From: Apostichopus japonicus
Taxonomy: Eukaryota > Echinodermata > Holothuroidea > Aspidochirotida > Stichopodidae
Direction of reading: 5' to 3'
NCBI RefSeq assembly: GCF_037975245.1
Contig: NC_092570.1
Location: 2,377,501 to 2,441,500 of the forward strand
Length of the DNA: 64,000 bases
The notes under the pieces were generated by a model. That model had not been told where the DNA came from, searched no databases, and was given only the letters and a program-made list of their open reading frames with translations. Positions 12,501 to 23,145 of this stretch are shown one piece after another. Made by a program: the position numbers and the translations under genes. Within the stretch, counting starts at the first letter, position 1, and the number at the start of each line of letters is the position of its first letter.

Positions 12501-14022
12501 GATCCCTGGGAAAAATACTAAAATTAACATGGATGACCAAATACATAAACCTGCTACATATGTGTCCAAAGTATAGAAAGAGTCACTTGTATGGCTTACA
12601 GATCCATGGATTCGTAAGGCCCAGATGTGGGGGCTGTATAGCTGGGGTCGTAAAATGTTACCAAAGTTCTGTAAAGTTGGTAGACCGCAAAAGTAAACAC
12701 AAAAATCGTCCAGGATTTAAGATGTCAGAAGTGCAATTTTCCAGTGATTTTTAGATAGGGTGTGATCGATTCTGGAGATATCAAAACTGGCCTGCTCGAC
12801 TCTTGTAAATTTCATCACCAAAATTTATTTAAAAGTATCTTTCCCGAAATAAAGTTAGCTTTGACAACAGTGACCTATAGAGATACATGAGAGGTATAAT
12901 GAGCCTCTTTGATTATGTAAATATTTGTATTAGTCAACACTTGTGAAGTGTCATTTTTGGAAAAGACAAGGTTGTCTTTGCTAAAGATGGTTTTTCTTTC
13001 ATTTGTATATCCAATAGCTAAACTTGATATATTTATTTATTAATATTTGTTGCTTTATTTATTTATTTATTTATCTTTTTTAATTTTGACAGGGCTGCTA
13101 TACCAAAGTGTCATCATTTCTGGACAACAAGTTAACCATGATGTCTGGTGTCTGCATTGCCTTTGCTTTCTTCCAGGTTAGATAATATCCTTTGTCCCTG
13201 GTATTAAAACTTTTTTTTATGGTTTTTGCTTATTAATTACAATTTTCACACTGGTCTTCTTGGTACGACAGCTCAATAGGGCCATGATTTTTTTTTTTTT
13301 AAATCCCTTCCTGAAGTGGTAAATATTTGCAGCCAAGGGAAGGGATCTTTTTTGGGGGGTTGGGGGGGTGGGGGGAGATTTGCCCATCTGCTTTGAGAAA
13401 AATTTCTATGACTAAGGTTGCTCAGTTGTGGATGGTTTTATATTTTGCGCTGTTTCAAAAAAAAATCCACAGTATTGACATTTCCCCCCTTCCAACATAT
13501 TTGATGAGCTTAAAAGGGTTTGGGGGGGGGTGGGGTTAAGTATAGCTTGAATACCAGGGGTCTTTGTAATCAGCTCTTAACATGGTCTCAACTAGTTTGG
13601 GTATCATTATATGTAGTACTTGTGTAATTTATAATTATTCCCTATCTGTCCTGTTTTTCCCTGTAAACTACCTTTCTGTAAACTAGTTTTTTTTGTCTCT
13701 GTAACTTGGTGAAGAAGTATCAATAACACTCCCTAAACTAGCCGAATATCGTTATTAATATATTATAAATTATACAAAGATATCAATATTTATGAAGCAT
13801 ATAAAATATCAATTTCCAAATTCTGATTGTGGTTTTATGTTTCTTGGAGAAATAGATTATGATTGCATAAAGAGCAACCCCTCCCTCCCCTCCCCCCAAA
13901 TAAAGAGAGGGAGGCAGTTTTAATAATGGTTTCTTATCTCTGTTCCTCTCCAGCTTCTCGGTGTCATTCTCTCATTCTGTCTGGCCAAGCTCATCAATGC
14001 AAATAAATATGAAATGGTGTAA
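7468..14022 (+). CDS. Tetraspanin, six 3' coding exons (first exon missing)
   Basis: This is a four-pass membrane organiser of the tetraspanin family, which builds plasma-membrane or endosomal microdomains with partner proteins. Joining 7468-7656, 7979-8053, 10378-10479, 11414-11605, 13093-13176 and 13954-14022 gives 236 codons and a TAA stop, all junctions phase 0 and all introns GT-AG. Numbering from the first codon seen, TM1 (second half) is about 1-17, the small loop 18-31, TM2 32-55, TM3 60-84, the large extracellular loop about 88-200 and TM4 201-225. Seen in the loop: CCG (C125, C126), SCC (C156, C157), PEC (C165), GC (C188), and three N-glycosylation sequons at N130, N158 and N178. 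The GCC motif closes TM2. The tail ends KYEMV, a YxxPhi-type endocytic signal. The ATG and about 20 N-terminal residues were not found. The exon sizes of 75 and 84 nt are those I know from other animal tetraspanins. I cannot assign the subfamily. Confidence 0.93.
7858..7890 (+). other. Decoy copy of the TM3 exon acceptor
   Basis: The string ctctttgcagtttgaaatta here matches ttctttgcagtttggaatta at the real acceptor with few changes, 104 bp upstream. Splicing at 7875 would shift the frame, because 104 is not a multiple of 3, and would meet a stop soon after entering the real exon. Confidence 0.65.
7979..8053 (+). CDS. Tetraspanin exon: TM3
   Basis: The exon holds 25 codons ([20 protein letters not shown], then FYRTK), phase 0 at both ends, between acceptor tttctttgcag and donor gtaagt. 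It is almost entirely the third membrane helix, ending in the basic-aromatic cap that begins the large loop. The size of 75 nt equals the conserved TM3 exon of other animal tetraspanins. A near-copy of its acceptor and first bases lies 104 bp upstream at about 7858-7890. Confidence 0.93.
8130..8346 (-). mobile_element. MITE-like element, copy 1 (partner at 33113)
   Basis: The ends are ggccccaaat and atttggggcc (inverted), 217 bp apart. The interior aligns in inverse orientation with 33113-33346, including ctgctagaagttttcaaaa and the ctttcc(t/a)ggaggt block. It has no coding capacity, so it would be a non-autonomous DNA element. The superfamily is unknown to me. It lies in the tetraspanin intron after the TM3 exon. 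Confidence 0.6.
8777..8953. repeat. Two-copy tandem duplication, 114-bp offset
   Basis: caaagaactt at 8777 recurs at 8891, and 39 bases from tgtaagcaaactggatcact onward are identical in both copies. The second copy is partial (about 63 bp). It is intronic. Confidence 0.85.
8966..8981. repeat. Poly-C tract of about 16
   Basis: One of the longest C homopolymers in the window. It is intronic, and the length may be an assembly approximation. Confidence 0.9.
9439..9590. repeat. Long AT microsatellite
   Basis: About 152 bp of nearly pure (AT)n with a short taaat/agat interruption in the middle, inside a tetraspanin intron. It can fold into a cruciform. Confidence 0.95.
9591..10377. other. Tetraspanin intron, 3' part, nothing else seen
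   Basis: Mixed-composition intronic sequence with no repeat or second gene that I can support. Confidence 0.5.
10378..10479 (+). CDS. Tetraspanin exon: first part of large extracellular loop
   Basis: The exon holds 34 codons ([20 protein letters not shown] and 14 more, ending DRVQST), phase 0 at both ends. The acceptor is atttcag and the donor gtatta, which is GT but weak at positions +4 to +6. It encodes the helical, charged A/B-helix part of the loop, directly before the CCG motif of the next exon. It follows an intron of 2324 bp that contains a 152-bp AT microsatellite. Confidence 0.9.
11414..11605 (+). CDS. Tetraspanin exon: CCG and SCC cysteine core of the large loop
   Basis: The exon holds 64 codons starting [12 protein letters not shown] and ending LIVYQK, phase 0 at both ends, acceptor ttccattttag and donor gtttgt. 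It carries five of the six loop cysteines (CCG, SCC, PEC) and three sequons (NYT, NVT, NGT). The donor departs from gtaagt. If it is skipped, reading continues to a TGA at 11630 and adds only eight residues. The last four codons and the donor are repeated in a tandem duplication starting at 11750. Confidence 0.93.
11594..11890 (+). repeat. Tandem duplication spanning the exon end and donor
   Basis: gtttatcaaaaggtttgtca at 11594 recurs at 11750 (156-bp offset). The following ggtgacatttgg, tctctctc, gagccat and gtagtaac blocks are conserved in order up to about 11890. The first copy includes the last four codons of the exon and its donor, so the second copy is an exon-end duplicate inside the intron. 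Repeated gcatat units follow at 11903-11956. Confidence 0.85.
11903..11956. repeat. gcatat/aatacat minisatellite
   Basis: Three copies of an 18-bp unit built on atgcatataatacat, at the end of the duplicated segment. Confidence 0.75.
11957..13040. other. Tetraspanin intron, no second gene seen
   Basis: Intron DNA before the GC exon. No repeat family was recognised. ATTT-type repeats follow at 13041-13075. Confidence 0.5.
13093..13176 (+). CDS. Tetraspanin exon: last loop cysteine and start of TM4
   Basis: The exon holds 28 codons ([20 protein letters not shown], then CIAFAFFQ), phase 0 at both ends, acceptor ttttgacag and donor gttaga. GC supplies the cysteine that closes the loop fold in this family, and the hydrophobic stretch from MMSG begins TM4. 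The size of 84 nt is the usual one for this exon in the family. Confidence 0.93.
13354..13377 (+). other. G-quadruplex candidate in last intron
   Basis: G6-TT-G7-T-G6 within 24 bp of the transcribed strand of the tetraspanin gene. A second run, G9-T-G4, lies at 13522-13535. Confidence 0.5.
13954..14022 (+). CDS. Tetraspanin terminal coding exon: end of TM4 and cytosolic tail
   Basis: The exon holds 22 codons ([22 protein letters not shown]) and TAA at 14020-14022, after a strong acceptor (ttcctctccag). It completes TM4. The short tail ends YEMV, a YxxPhi motif of the kind that sends CD63 to late endosomes. The EMV end also resembles the CD9 tail. Trafficking by this motif is inference. Confidence 0.92.
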   Translation, partial: LLGVILSFCLAKLINANKYEMV

Positions 14023-16086
14023 AGGGAGGTCATCGTCAAGCATTCCAGGTGGAACACCTTTTTTTTTTTTTCATATGTCTCCTCTGTTTCATCACTACCC
14101 ATTATTTTCTGTCCAGTCGTGCAGCACATTTTAGTTGCGGATCTGAATACCGGAAGCACCAGGCTAGAGATATCGATCGATCCATCCAGTCGTGGGAGAA
14201 GTTTGGGAGCGTCCAGTAGTAATTTTCAGAGACAGAGACTATAAGGGTCAGTCCGTGTCTTGAATGTCCGCGATAAGTGGAGTGGACCTTATTATTTCTC
14301 AGTAACGTTCTTTTTGAAAGGTCTAGGAGAGAGCAAAAGTTTATAAATCGTTGGCCTCATTCTAAAGATGTTGTTAATTTTGGTGGTAGATACTTGTGAC
14401 CTGGTCTGGAAGCAGTGAGCTTTCATATGTTGGGCTTCATGTGTGAGAAGATCATGTTGTTGTATTATCATCAACTCAAACAACTTTTTTTTCTTTTTTC
14501 TTTTTTTTTCATAAATGTGAGACTGGGTTAAAGATGGTCCCTAACATGTATTCTTTGTTTATGCATAATTAATTTAAATAGCACATTTAATGAATACATA
14601 AATTATGTTAATATAATATTAATGTCTGGCTGGGAATAGCAACAGTGTAGCAAAATTCTTAGTGTTGTAACTATTTATCCAAATTCCGGGATGCTCTCGG
14701 CCGAAAAGGTTATCTTCCCCGTTGTCATAATTTATGATACGGATCAAGGGGTGTCCTTGCCAAAATTGGTCACATGTATGAAAAAATGTAAAAAAAATTT
14801 GGTCACATGTTATAATGAAATGAGGGACACAGGTTAATGATGGGGTGGGGGTGGGGGATGGGACTCTAGAGGTGGTAGCCAGGGTAAGACAGTTGTGTGG
14901 TTTAATATGCTATTGTAATGTTTTAATATTTACAATAACTTTGTAAGAATATGGTGGAAAACTTTACAAAGAGGTTTTACCTTACAAAATATACAAAGGC
15001 TTATGTAAAGCTCTGACTTTCACATCAATGACCAATTGGCCCTGTGCCCTTCAAGTGGATCCTCCCTCAAAGTTGCCGAGCAGATCAACGGCAAAGAAAA
15101 CTGCAGAAGCGCCTTAAACTAATATGGAATCTGTTTAAAACCAAGAGAGGATACTGCTGCATGCTGTTCATGCCCCCTTCACTCTTGTTATCATTCTTGT
15201 CCACCTGGTTTCTTAGTATATCAATAAATGTTATCCAGGGTTTTGTTGACAAATTTGGGGTCTATTTGAGGTCAAGGCTCAGCCACAGCAACCTTGATAT
15301 AAATGATCAATTGTTTCCCTGGTACATTTCCAATTTTCTTCCTTTTCTTCAACTTAAAAGTTCTTCAAAAAAATTCTATACCCATATTGACATGTTTTTC
15401 AAGATAGAAACAGCAATGCTTTTTGCAGTCATTTAGAGCAAGGCTTTTGCAAATAGTTTAGAACAAATTAAATTCTTCTCTCTTAGAGGCTGGTAAAAAC
15501 AAATAAGAGTCTTAGCCAAAATTATGTTCTTCAGCTTTTGTTTTCAACAGATGTTTTGTGTTCTGAAATTGTAGGCTGTTTGGATGTTGCAATGATATCT
15601 TACTTCTTTTCTATGGCAACCAGTAAAGGATTAAATTATTTTGTGGCAAAAGGGAGTATTTTGATAAGGCCTGAATGGGAGAGCTATTGAACACACATCA
15701 ATGTTCCAAATCAAGGTTCACAAAATGTCGGTGACATTTCAGTGAGAATTTCTCTTTCTGGGTGGACAAAAGCAAAATTGTAAAAAGGATTAGAAAAACA
15801 GAAGAACTACATAATGAAATTTTCTAGCTGCGATTGGCAAACTCATTAATGTAAAGCGTTCCTATTTATTACAGAGAATCTGACACTGCCTTTAACTTTG
15901 GTGGCCTAATACATAAACTATATGGAAGATTTCAGCCTAACCATTTTAGTTTCCCATGCAAACTGAGTTGCAAGTTAGAAGGCATCTTTGTCAACAATGG
16001 TGATAGTTTAATAATTGATGCACCCCGAAGAACAAATAGAAACAGTTAATTCGTTCATCTTATTCGCTTTGTTCAAAATTCTTCTT

Positions 16087-16334
16087 TCATATTTCCTTTA
16101 ATCGTATTTAATACTTTAGAAGAGTGCTGCATGATGAGTATATTTATTTTAGTATTCTGGTTGCTCTCGTTTTCTTATCGGTCACAAATAACTTGCCAAG
16201 TCGACACACTTTCATATTTCCTTTCATTGTATTTAAAACTTTAGAAGAGTGCTGCATGATGGGTATATTTATTATAGTATACTGGTTCTCTCAGTTTCAA
16301 ATTGGTTACAGAAATGACTTGCCAAGCCATACAC
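16087..16334. repeat. Two-copy tandem duplication, 124-bp unit
   Basis: tttcatatttccttt at 16087 recurs at 16211. The block actttagaagagtgctgcat is identical in both copies, followed by the similar gttgccaag end. Confidence 0.85.
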
Positions 16335-17727
16335 TGTCAGGGTATGCAAAAAGATAATTTTATCTTCGGAGCTTTGACAGACCTACCTTGATGATAAACA
16401 GATGGTTGTTTTTGTTGTTGTATCTTATCTATATGGTTTAGAAAAGTGTTAGGTCAGGGCAATTTTATTGTAATACACCGTTTTTATAGTCTTATTTGTA
16501 CTGTCACAGAATACATTAGACAAGCTGATAACCACTTATGAGCAATTAAAAAATATAAAAAAAACCACCGCCTTCCCGCCCCCCCCCCCTGTTTTGTTAA
16601 AATCTACTAGAAACAAAGAACTGTACATCATAGCTTATGCTCAGTACTGCGAGAATATTACAGACAAATTTTCACAAACTTCATGCATTTTTTTCTCATT
16701 TTAGCTTCCTGATATGACAACTTTAAAAAATGACTTTATATCCACCTTTAAATAATATACCTTTCTGCAATCTTTATAAATATGCAATTTCAGGATCTTG
16801 GGAAGAAATATGTTTATTTTCACTCTCGTTAATTCTTCAAATCTCTGTGAATTATCATATATGATATTCAAAATTCAAACAGATGATTATGTTATCTTGT
16901 ATTTTGACCAACTTTACCGACGCTGATAAGTCTATCTGAACCACCAAGTAAAATATGTCGTGCTGCTTTGTGCTGCAAGAGAAAAGCAATAAATGTCGTT
17001 GCTTAATATCTTTGTGTGAACAAGGAGAAGGAACCTTTCTGTTTCTACGCTGTAAAGTATGAGAGATGTGAGAAAAGATTTTCAAAAGTTGACTATTGTC
17101 TCGTTAGCAAATTTTTTCCTTCAAAACTTATAATTTTATGCAAATGTATTATGCATAATGTACTATGAAAATACTTTTTTCCTATTGTTTCTTTACTGAG
17201 ATAACACCAGTTAGTTTTCAGAACTTTCGTATAGTATTATGCTTTAGTATAAGACAGGTTAAGCTGTGTACTAACATGCAACATGTCTGCCTTTCTTTAG
17301 GCAAGTTTTGACGTTGTCTATGTTCCCATGTTTTTTGCCATCTAAAGTCGTTAATCTTGGAAGGAGTTAAAACCTTACTTTTGTTCCTCACTTACCAGTC
17401 TCCTCGCAAGATGTGCACTCTTGAGAGGTGATCGTTGACCAAAAGTTATGGAATTCAGTTGACCTTTACTGAATCTAAACTATGCTTGCACTTTTCAAAA
17501 GAAACATTCTTCTGCATTTGACAAATTTTGGTGCACATGGCCGTTGGGCTATTATGGTCTTCTGCCCTCAGTTTTGTTCATGAGAGCCATATTGATGATT
17601 CAAAAAGTCCAGGTGTTCATATTTCTTACTGGTACTAATCAAGTAATTGTTTAACCCAGAATTCCAAATTTTATGTCATTCCCATAGCAACATAACATAA
17701 TAGCATAACAACAAGAGAGACAATTCA

Positions 17728-18280
17728 AAATTACTATGTGTTTTTAATTTGATGGAATCTGCTAATGAGTGTGATAGTTTCTCGTCATACATACATCTAA
17801 CAGCTTAGGTTCAGCTTGGCTCATGTTATGTTAGTTCTATTAACTGTTGTATACTAATACATGTGTAAATTAATCTCTACAGTTTAAAAGTGTGATACAA
17901 AAAAAATGCATTTTTCATGTAATGAATAAATCTATATAAATGTTAGTTTGCATTAGTTTTCTCTCTTTTTGAATTAGATATGCACCATTTTTTCTTCTTT
18001 TCTTTTATGTCAGTAGATTATGAGGCAGGTTTGCCATTTTCAGATGTGTGGGTTTACTTGTCTTTACATGTCTTAAAGACAAATGAAAAATTAGTATGTG
18101 TTTGAAAGGTGATGAAATCTGCTAATGGGTGTGATATATTCTGTTATGCTTGGTTGCATAAATTTAATACATGTATCTCAGTGCTTTACTAGATTAGCTG
18201 GTTTAAACTGTTGAAATGTGATATAATGAAATAAGAAAATAGAAATACATTTTGCAATATTTTGTTATATATGCAATCAC
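17728..18280. repeat. Diverged duplication, about 354-bp offset
   Basis: The block atgtgtttttaatttgatgg...gaatctgctaatgagtgtgata (17738 on) reappears with changes at about 18092. Weaker matches continue through the aaaatgcattttt and aaatacattttgc blocks. It may lie within the 3' UTR. Confidence 0.5.
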
Positions 18281-19164
18281 TCTGCAGTAATAAATGTGAA
18301 TATATAACTTTGAAAGTGAGTGTATGTTAGTGCTTATCATAAATTATTTGTGTCAACAACAACAACATTAAAACAATATTTCATGTAGGATTAGAAACAG
18401 ACATAGTTTATTACATTTGCTGCTAATCTTGTGTCAGAGGCTTGCAATTTTTTTCCAGTAAAATGTAATCATGTTATGTTATACGGTAAATAAGTGATTC
18501 GTTTGATTTATTTTGTGTGAATTGTAACAATGGTTAGCCTAGTAACTTATTGTGTGTATAATCATGCCACAACTGATCCATGTTCATAGAGACTTCATCG
18601 TAGAATATTTCTGTATTAAATATCTTTGTGACTGAGTTTCATTTGAGGAACATTTAATCTTCAATGTTTTAACGGAGACATGTGGGTGCTGCTATGTGTT
18701 GTTATTGGGGATTACTCGGATAGTGTTGTACGTCACATATGAGTTCATAGTCATATTGTTATATATGTGTATTTAATCTCAATCACATAGTAGCTTGGAT
18801 GATGACTGCAAGCACATTTCATCTAAACGGATAGCGCTAGCAGAATCGAATGTTTGGTCGTTATAATCAACGCCTCTTATAATTGCAGATCAAATTACAA
18901 CATTTAATGTCGTGCAATATATCTGTTTCCGACAGACCCAGTTTCATCACATTAACTGTCTAATTAATCATTAATACACAGAAATTTTGGAAATATAGCG
19001 TAACATATTGTCGTAAAATCTCATCATAAACAGTTGTTACATTTATACAGTCATATATCCAACATAGAAAGCCTGGGAGTTGTTGTTTCTTGTTTTGGAA
19101 GGTTTATGACAGGCCTTCTTAATATTTAGCTTAACCTATGAGTTACAGTATTAAAAAAGTGGCA

Positions 19165-19174
19165 GATATATATC

Positions 19175-19220
<46 letters not shown>

Positions 19221-19330
19221 TCTATATATATATCTATATATATATATATATATATATATATCTATATATATATATTAAATATATGCATATCTAAATATCT
19301 AGATATATATTAAATATATGCATATCTAAG
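19165..19330. repeat. Compound AT microsatellite
   Basis: (TA)n with tctatata interruptions, ending in a duplicated 30-bp piece containing ttaaatatatgcatatctaa. Confidence 0.9.
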
Positions 19331-19770
19331 TAATAAATACAAATTGAAAGCTATGTAGAGAGTGATTTTAATTAGTGGTGCCTTTAGGTTTGTGTGCTTG
19401 TTATTTGGGACTTCCATTTATTTCATTTACGTTATTAGTATAAGGGTGGCAGTATTCTAGGGAAGTTACCTGTACAAGTACTGGCTCTCATGGATTTGTA
19501 CTCATGGGCATTTCAAATAGTTGTGTCAGAATTAGTGCAAAAATATGTACTTGTGCTAAGAGCCTTGTACTTGTACTAAGGGAAATTCTACTTGTACTCA
19601 TATGCATGCTGTCATACTTGAACTCATGCTGTTGTAAAAGTGAGGGGTGGAGTGAGGGCAGCTGCCCTCTTCTAAGGGTCCGCCTCCAGATGTATAAACT
19701 GAATCTTTAACTCCAAGTTGTCAGTCAGACTTGACAACATTGATGTTTGGCTAAGTAGGTGTGTTGTGTT

Positions 19771-19957
19771 ATGCTAATATATGCATGTCATCTTGTGATA
19801 TGCTAATGTATGCATGTCATCTTGTGATATGCTAATGTATGCATGTCATCTTGTGATATGCTAATGTATGCATGACATATTTTGATATGCTAATTTATGC
19901 ATGTCATCTTGTGATATGCTAATGCATGCATGTCATCTTGTGATATGCTAATGTGGG
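19771..19957. repeat. 29-bp minisatellite, six full copies plus a part
   Basis: The unit is 29 bp and starts atgctaat; copies begin at 19771, 19800, 19829, 19858, 19887 and 19916, with a truncated one at 19945. Substitutions are few. Each unit carries the octamer-like word ATGCTAAT and a palindromic ATGCAT. The copies are contiguous with no spacers, so this is not a CRISPR array. Confidence 0.92.
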
Positions 19958-22057
19958 AGAGAGGGTCAGAGGAGAGATAGAAGGTGTTACAAAATTAAAT
20001 ATTAATAGAACTATAACTCTGCAATTATATATAAAATGTTTTGAGCATGTTGCCAGCATGTAGCCTTAGTTAGGTGGAAGCTTTTGAGAGAAATGCATGA
20101 ATTGTCTTTAAAAAAATTCTTTCACTTTAAAAAGTGCATTAAACTGTAAAGGATAAAGTAAAAATTTTAGTGTAATTGTGCTTTATTTGTGAAGATAAAA
20201 TTATTCAAAGTTTGTCGGTTAGTGAAATTCCATGAGTAATATCCCAAGAATAGTTTACTCAATAAAATTAAAGATATAACGTCAAATTAATTATTATTTA
20301 TCATATTGTTTGTTCTCTTTTGTTTCTGCTGTTTCAAAATGGTTTGGAATTTGTTTTCATCCGAATATACATTGTCAGAGGGGAAGGAAGGAACAAAGTT
20401 TGCTTTATAAGGTATGGAGGAGAACACAAACATCACTCTCCCCTGCTCCCACGGAATCTCAGAATCGTTCAATTTGGCGGATGCAACGGATAACACCTTG
20501 ATAAGAAAAAAATATATATATATAAATTAATTTGGCATGCAAATAGAGGGCGGTAGAGACATTTTCGGAATAGAGGGCGGTAGAGACGTTTCTGTTGCAG
20601 AGCCGTAATTCAGACCTCATTAAGTAAGAGAAATTTTGCGATAGGTTGTTATCACCATAGTGACGAAGCATTTAAATGCATTTCAGCAATATCCTCAGTG
20701 TAAAATTTCCATTCAATTCCACGTATGAAACCGTTTTCGACTATTAACATTTCAAGCTTCGTATGTTTTGTTGGAGCCGTAGATCTGTTGCGAACATGTG
20801 TGATGTCATAGTTTGCCTAATGACGAAACTGTTTGTCGTTTCATTCAATTTAAAATTGCATCCAAATTTGTACGTTCAAACTTGACCTGGAATCTTAACT
20901 TGAGGTAAGCTGTTGTAGTGCCAAAACTTGTACTGCTTATAATGTTTCATATAAACACGGAGTGCAATAAACCTTAAACCCCTGATAAGAACATGTAAAG
21001 CTATAAATTAGTCCTTTCCAATTACCCGCTAACCTCTTTCCTCCTTATTTACCCCCCCCCCCTACACAGACGCTTCATCTTCTCCACTCCTCCCCCCTTA
21101 CACCCCTTACCTTATTTTCCTTTCTCCTTTGTGATTACTGGTCGGTTGCGGCCCTTAATATATTCCTGAACGCGGCATCTCAGTGAATAAGTTGGCATTA
21201 TAGGCATAATTGTTATCACCTTGGCATAATATTGACAGACGGGAAATGAAAAGCGGAAATAGATTAGGTATACAGAATGGGTATCCTTGCATTACTTTGT
21301 CACGCCTAAAATTATTTAATACTTTCAGGGTCAATTAATTGATTTCCTTAGATTCTCTATAGTCTTAATCAATGTCTTACAGTTGATTTCAGAAAGCCTC
21401 AGCCTTTATTTTTGTTTAATATATATGTTTTTTGGGGGGGGAGGGTGGGGGAGGTTGGGGGCTGGCAAATTAACTTGATAGGCCAAAATTCAAATAAAAA
21501 TATTTAAATCTTATTTTGACATCGTTGTAACCCTCACTGTGAATACCTGGGGGCTGTACCATTCAATAAGGGAGGAAATTATACGAAATTCAATCATGTC
21601 ATTCATTATATGTGTTACCACAAAAGGTCCGTTGAATTAGTAACCTATACACGTCTAATATATAATAATACTAATTAATACTAATTTGTGCAGTGGTTAC
21701 CTACATGTTTGTCTGCTTATTTTCAGTTGACCTTTGACACAATGGTGTCAAAATGTTGATTTTTGGTCATAAAAGGGACATGACTTTTAATATCTTTAAC
21801 CGAGTTTATAACAAGTCTGATCTAATTAAAGCCATGATTATGTGGTATGTTTGCAACATGTTGCAGACTACAGCTATTTTGCTGGTAAAAAAGAGGTAGA
21901 AAAGAATACCGTAATACTTCCACCACAATGTATTAGAAATAGCGGAACTGGTCACCTATTGTCAATAGTAGCCTATACCCCCTTAGCACACACCTTTTCT
22001 TTTGTTTTTGACAGGATAATTTACAGATTTGTTTTAAAGACGTTCAGAGGGAGATCC
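19958..22057. other. Non-coding stretch
   Basis: No supported exon. It contains a 27-bp tandem pair (atagagggcggtagagac twice, 20546-20597), a C10 tract near 21052, and a strong G-quadruplex candidate at 21434-21462. Confidence 0.5.
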
Positions 22058-22127
22058 TTTGTTGTTATGGGAGGATAGCCAATTGTTGCCATGGGAAGAT
22101 AACCCTTTGTTGCCATGGGAGGATAGC
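22058..22127. repeat. Three-copy short tandem repeat
   Basis: A unit of about 31 bp, ttgttgccatgggaggatag, repeated three times with small changes. Confidence 0.75.
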
Positions 22128-22616
22128 ATCTGCCTGTTATCAGTTCCATATGGTCTCAAATCTTGATGAAACTTTACTTACAAATTTGAGTGATGATTTT
22201 AATTAGTATACGAACTTCAATTGGTCGTTTTCCATATCAATTTCTTTGTTCTCGTTAAATGGAGCTGAGCATATCATATGGTTAATCATGATATTACGTG
22301 TATATGATTTATTCTCCATATACATGTATCCGAAAGCCTGATAAGTTCATACGTCGGTTATAGATGTCTTTAATTTGACGTTTGTCAACACTGCCGTTGA
22401 TAAAGACTGATAAAATTGCTCAACATGCATGTGTTGAGGTATCTTTTAAAATTTCACGCTAAGCTAATAGTGAGGTACCCGTAGCGATCTGGTTGATCGG
22501 AGGCGCACAGTTAGGGGAACTGCATGATCTCCCTCACTTCTTGGCTTTGTATGTAGTAAACGGTATATTCTGACTACTCCATCTGAAGTAGCCTAAATGG
22601 CATACCGGTAATCACT

Positions 22617-22945
22617 CACGGATCCAGGTTATATCGAAAGGGGTGGGACGGGTGGGGGAGTGGGGACATTAGCCATCTTTAATGCACCCTTTAATTTTCC
22701 AGAAACCCAGTCCGGCCGGAAGGTCAGTATCCCCCTGCACCCCCACCCGATCGTCAGGTATGTTTACTATAAGAACATAGCGGTGTAGCAAGGAAGCATT
22801 CAGACAATGGTAAAATGTAAAAAATGCATAGCCTACACGCAAAGCGTGCTCAAAATTAAATCCACTATCTTCACCTTGCTATGATCACATTATTTTGTGT
22901 GGGGGGGGGGGGGTGGTTAGTCCCCCTTCCAGGATCTGCCCCGAA
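22617..22945. mobile_element. Possible decayed DNA element with gatcc-type ends
   Basis: The left end cggatccagg and right end ccaggatctgcccc are roughly inverted, and the interior has facing G and C tracts like other elements in this window. Target duplications were not found, so this is a weak call. Confidence 0.25.
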
Positions 22946-23108
22946 TCAGTTTATATCTGTCTTTCTTCATTCAGACTAGTTCGCTAGGAATCGCTTCAAA
23001 CGTTTCCAAGTATTTTCTTTGGGGCTTTGACCCTTTAAGTTATGTCAAGATATTGACGTATTGTAAAATGGCGATTGGAATGTCTAATAGAGAGGAGAGG
23101 ATTTTGTT

Positions 23109-23145
23109 GCGGGTGGGGTGGCAGTGAATCTGCCACCCCACCCGC
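23109..23145. other. Perfect GC-rich hairpin, 16-bp arms, 5-nt loop
   Basis: The arm 23109-23124 is the exact reverse complement of 23130-23145, with loop tgaat. It is far more GC-rich than its surroundings. No promoter or gene is next to it. Confidence 0.85.

Larger units (their letters stand above)
14023..18300 (+). other. Probable tetraspanin 3' UTR and downstream DNA
   Basis: No convincing coding sequence follows the tetraspanin stop. AATAAA-type hexamers on the + strand occur at 15223-15228, 17925-17930 and 18289-18294, any of which could end the transcript. I cannot choose between them from sequence alone. The stretch also holds two tandem duplications, listed separately. Confidence 0.3.

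Noticed and set aside
19771-19957. CRISPR-like array
   Set aside because: Units are contiguous with no unique spacers, and the genome is animal.
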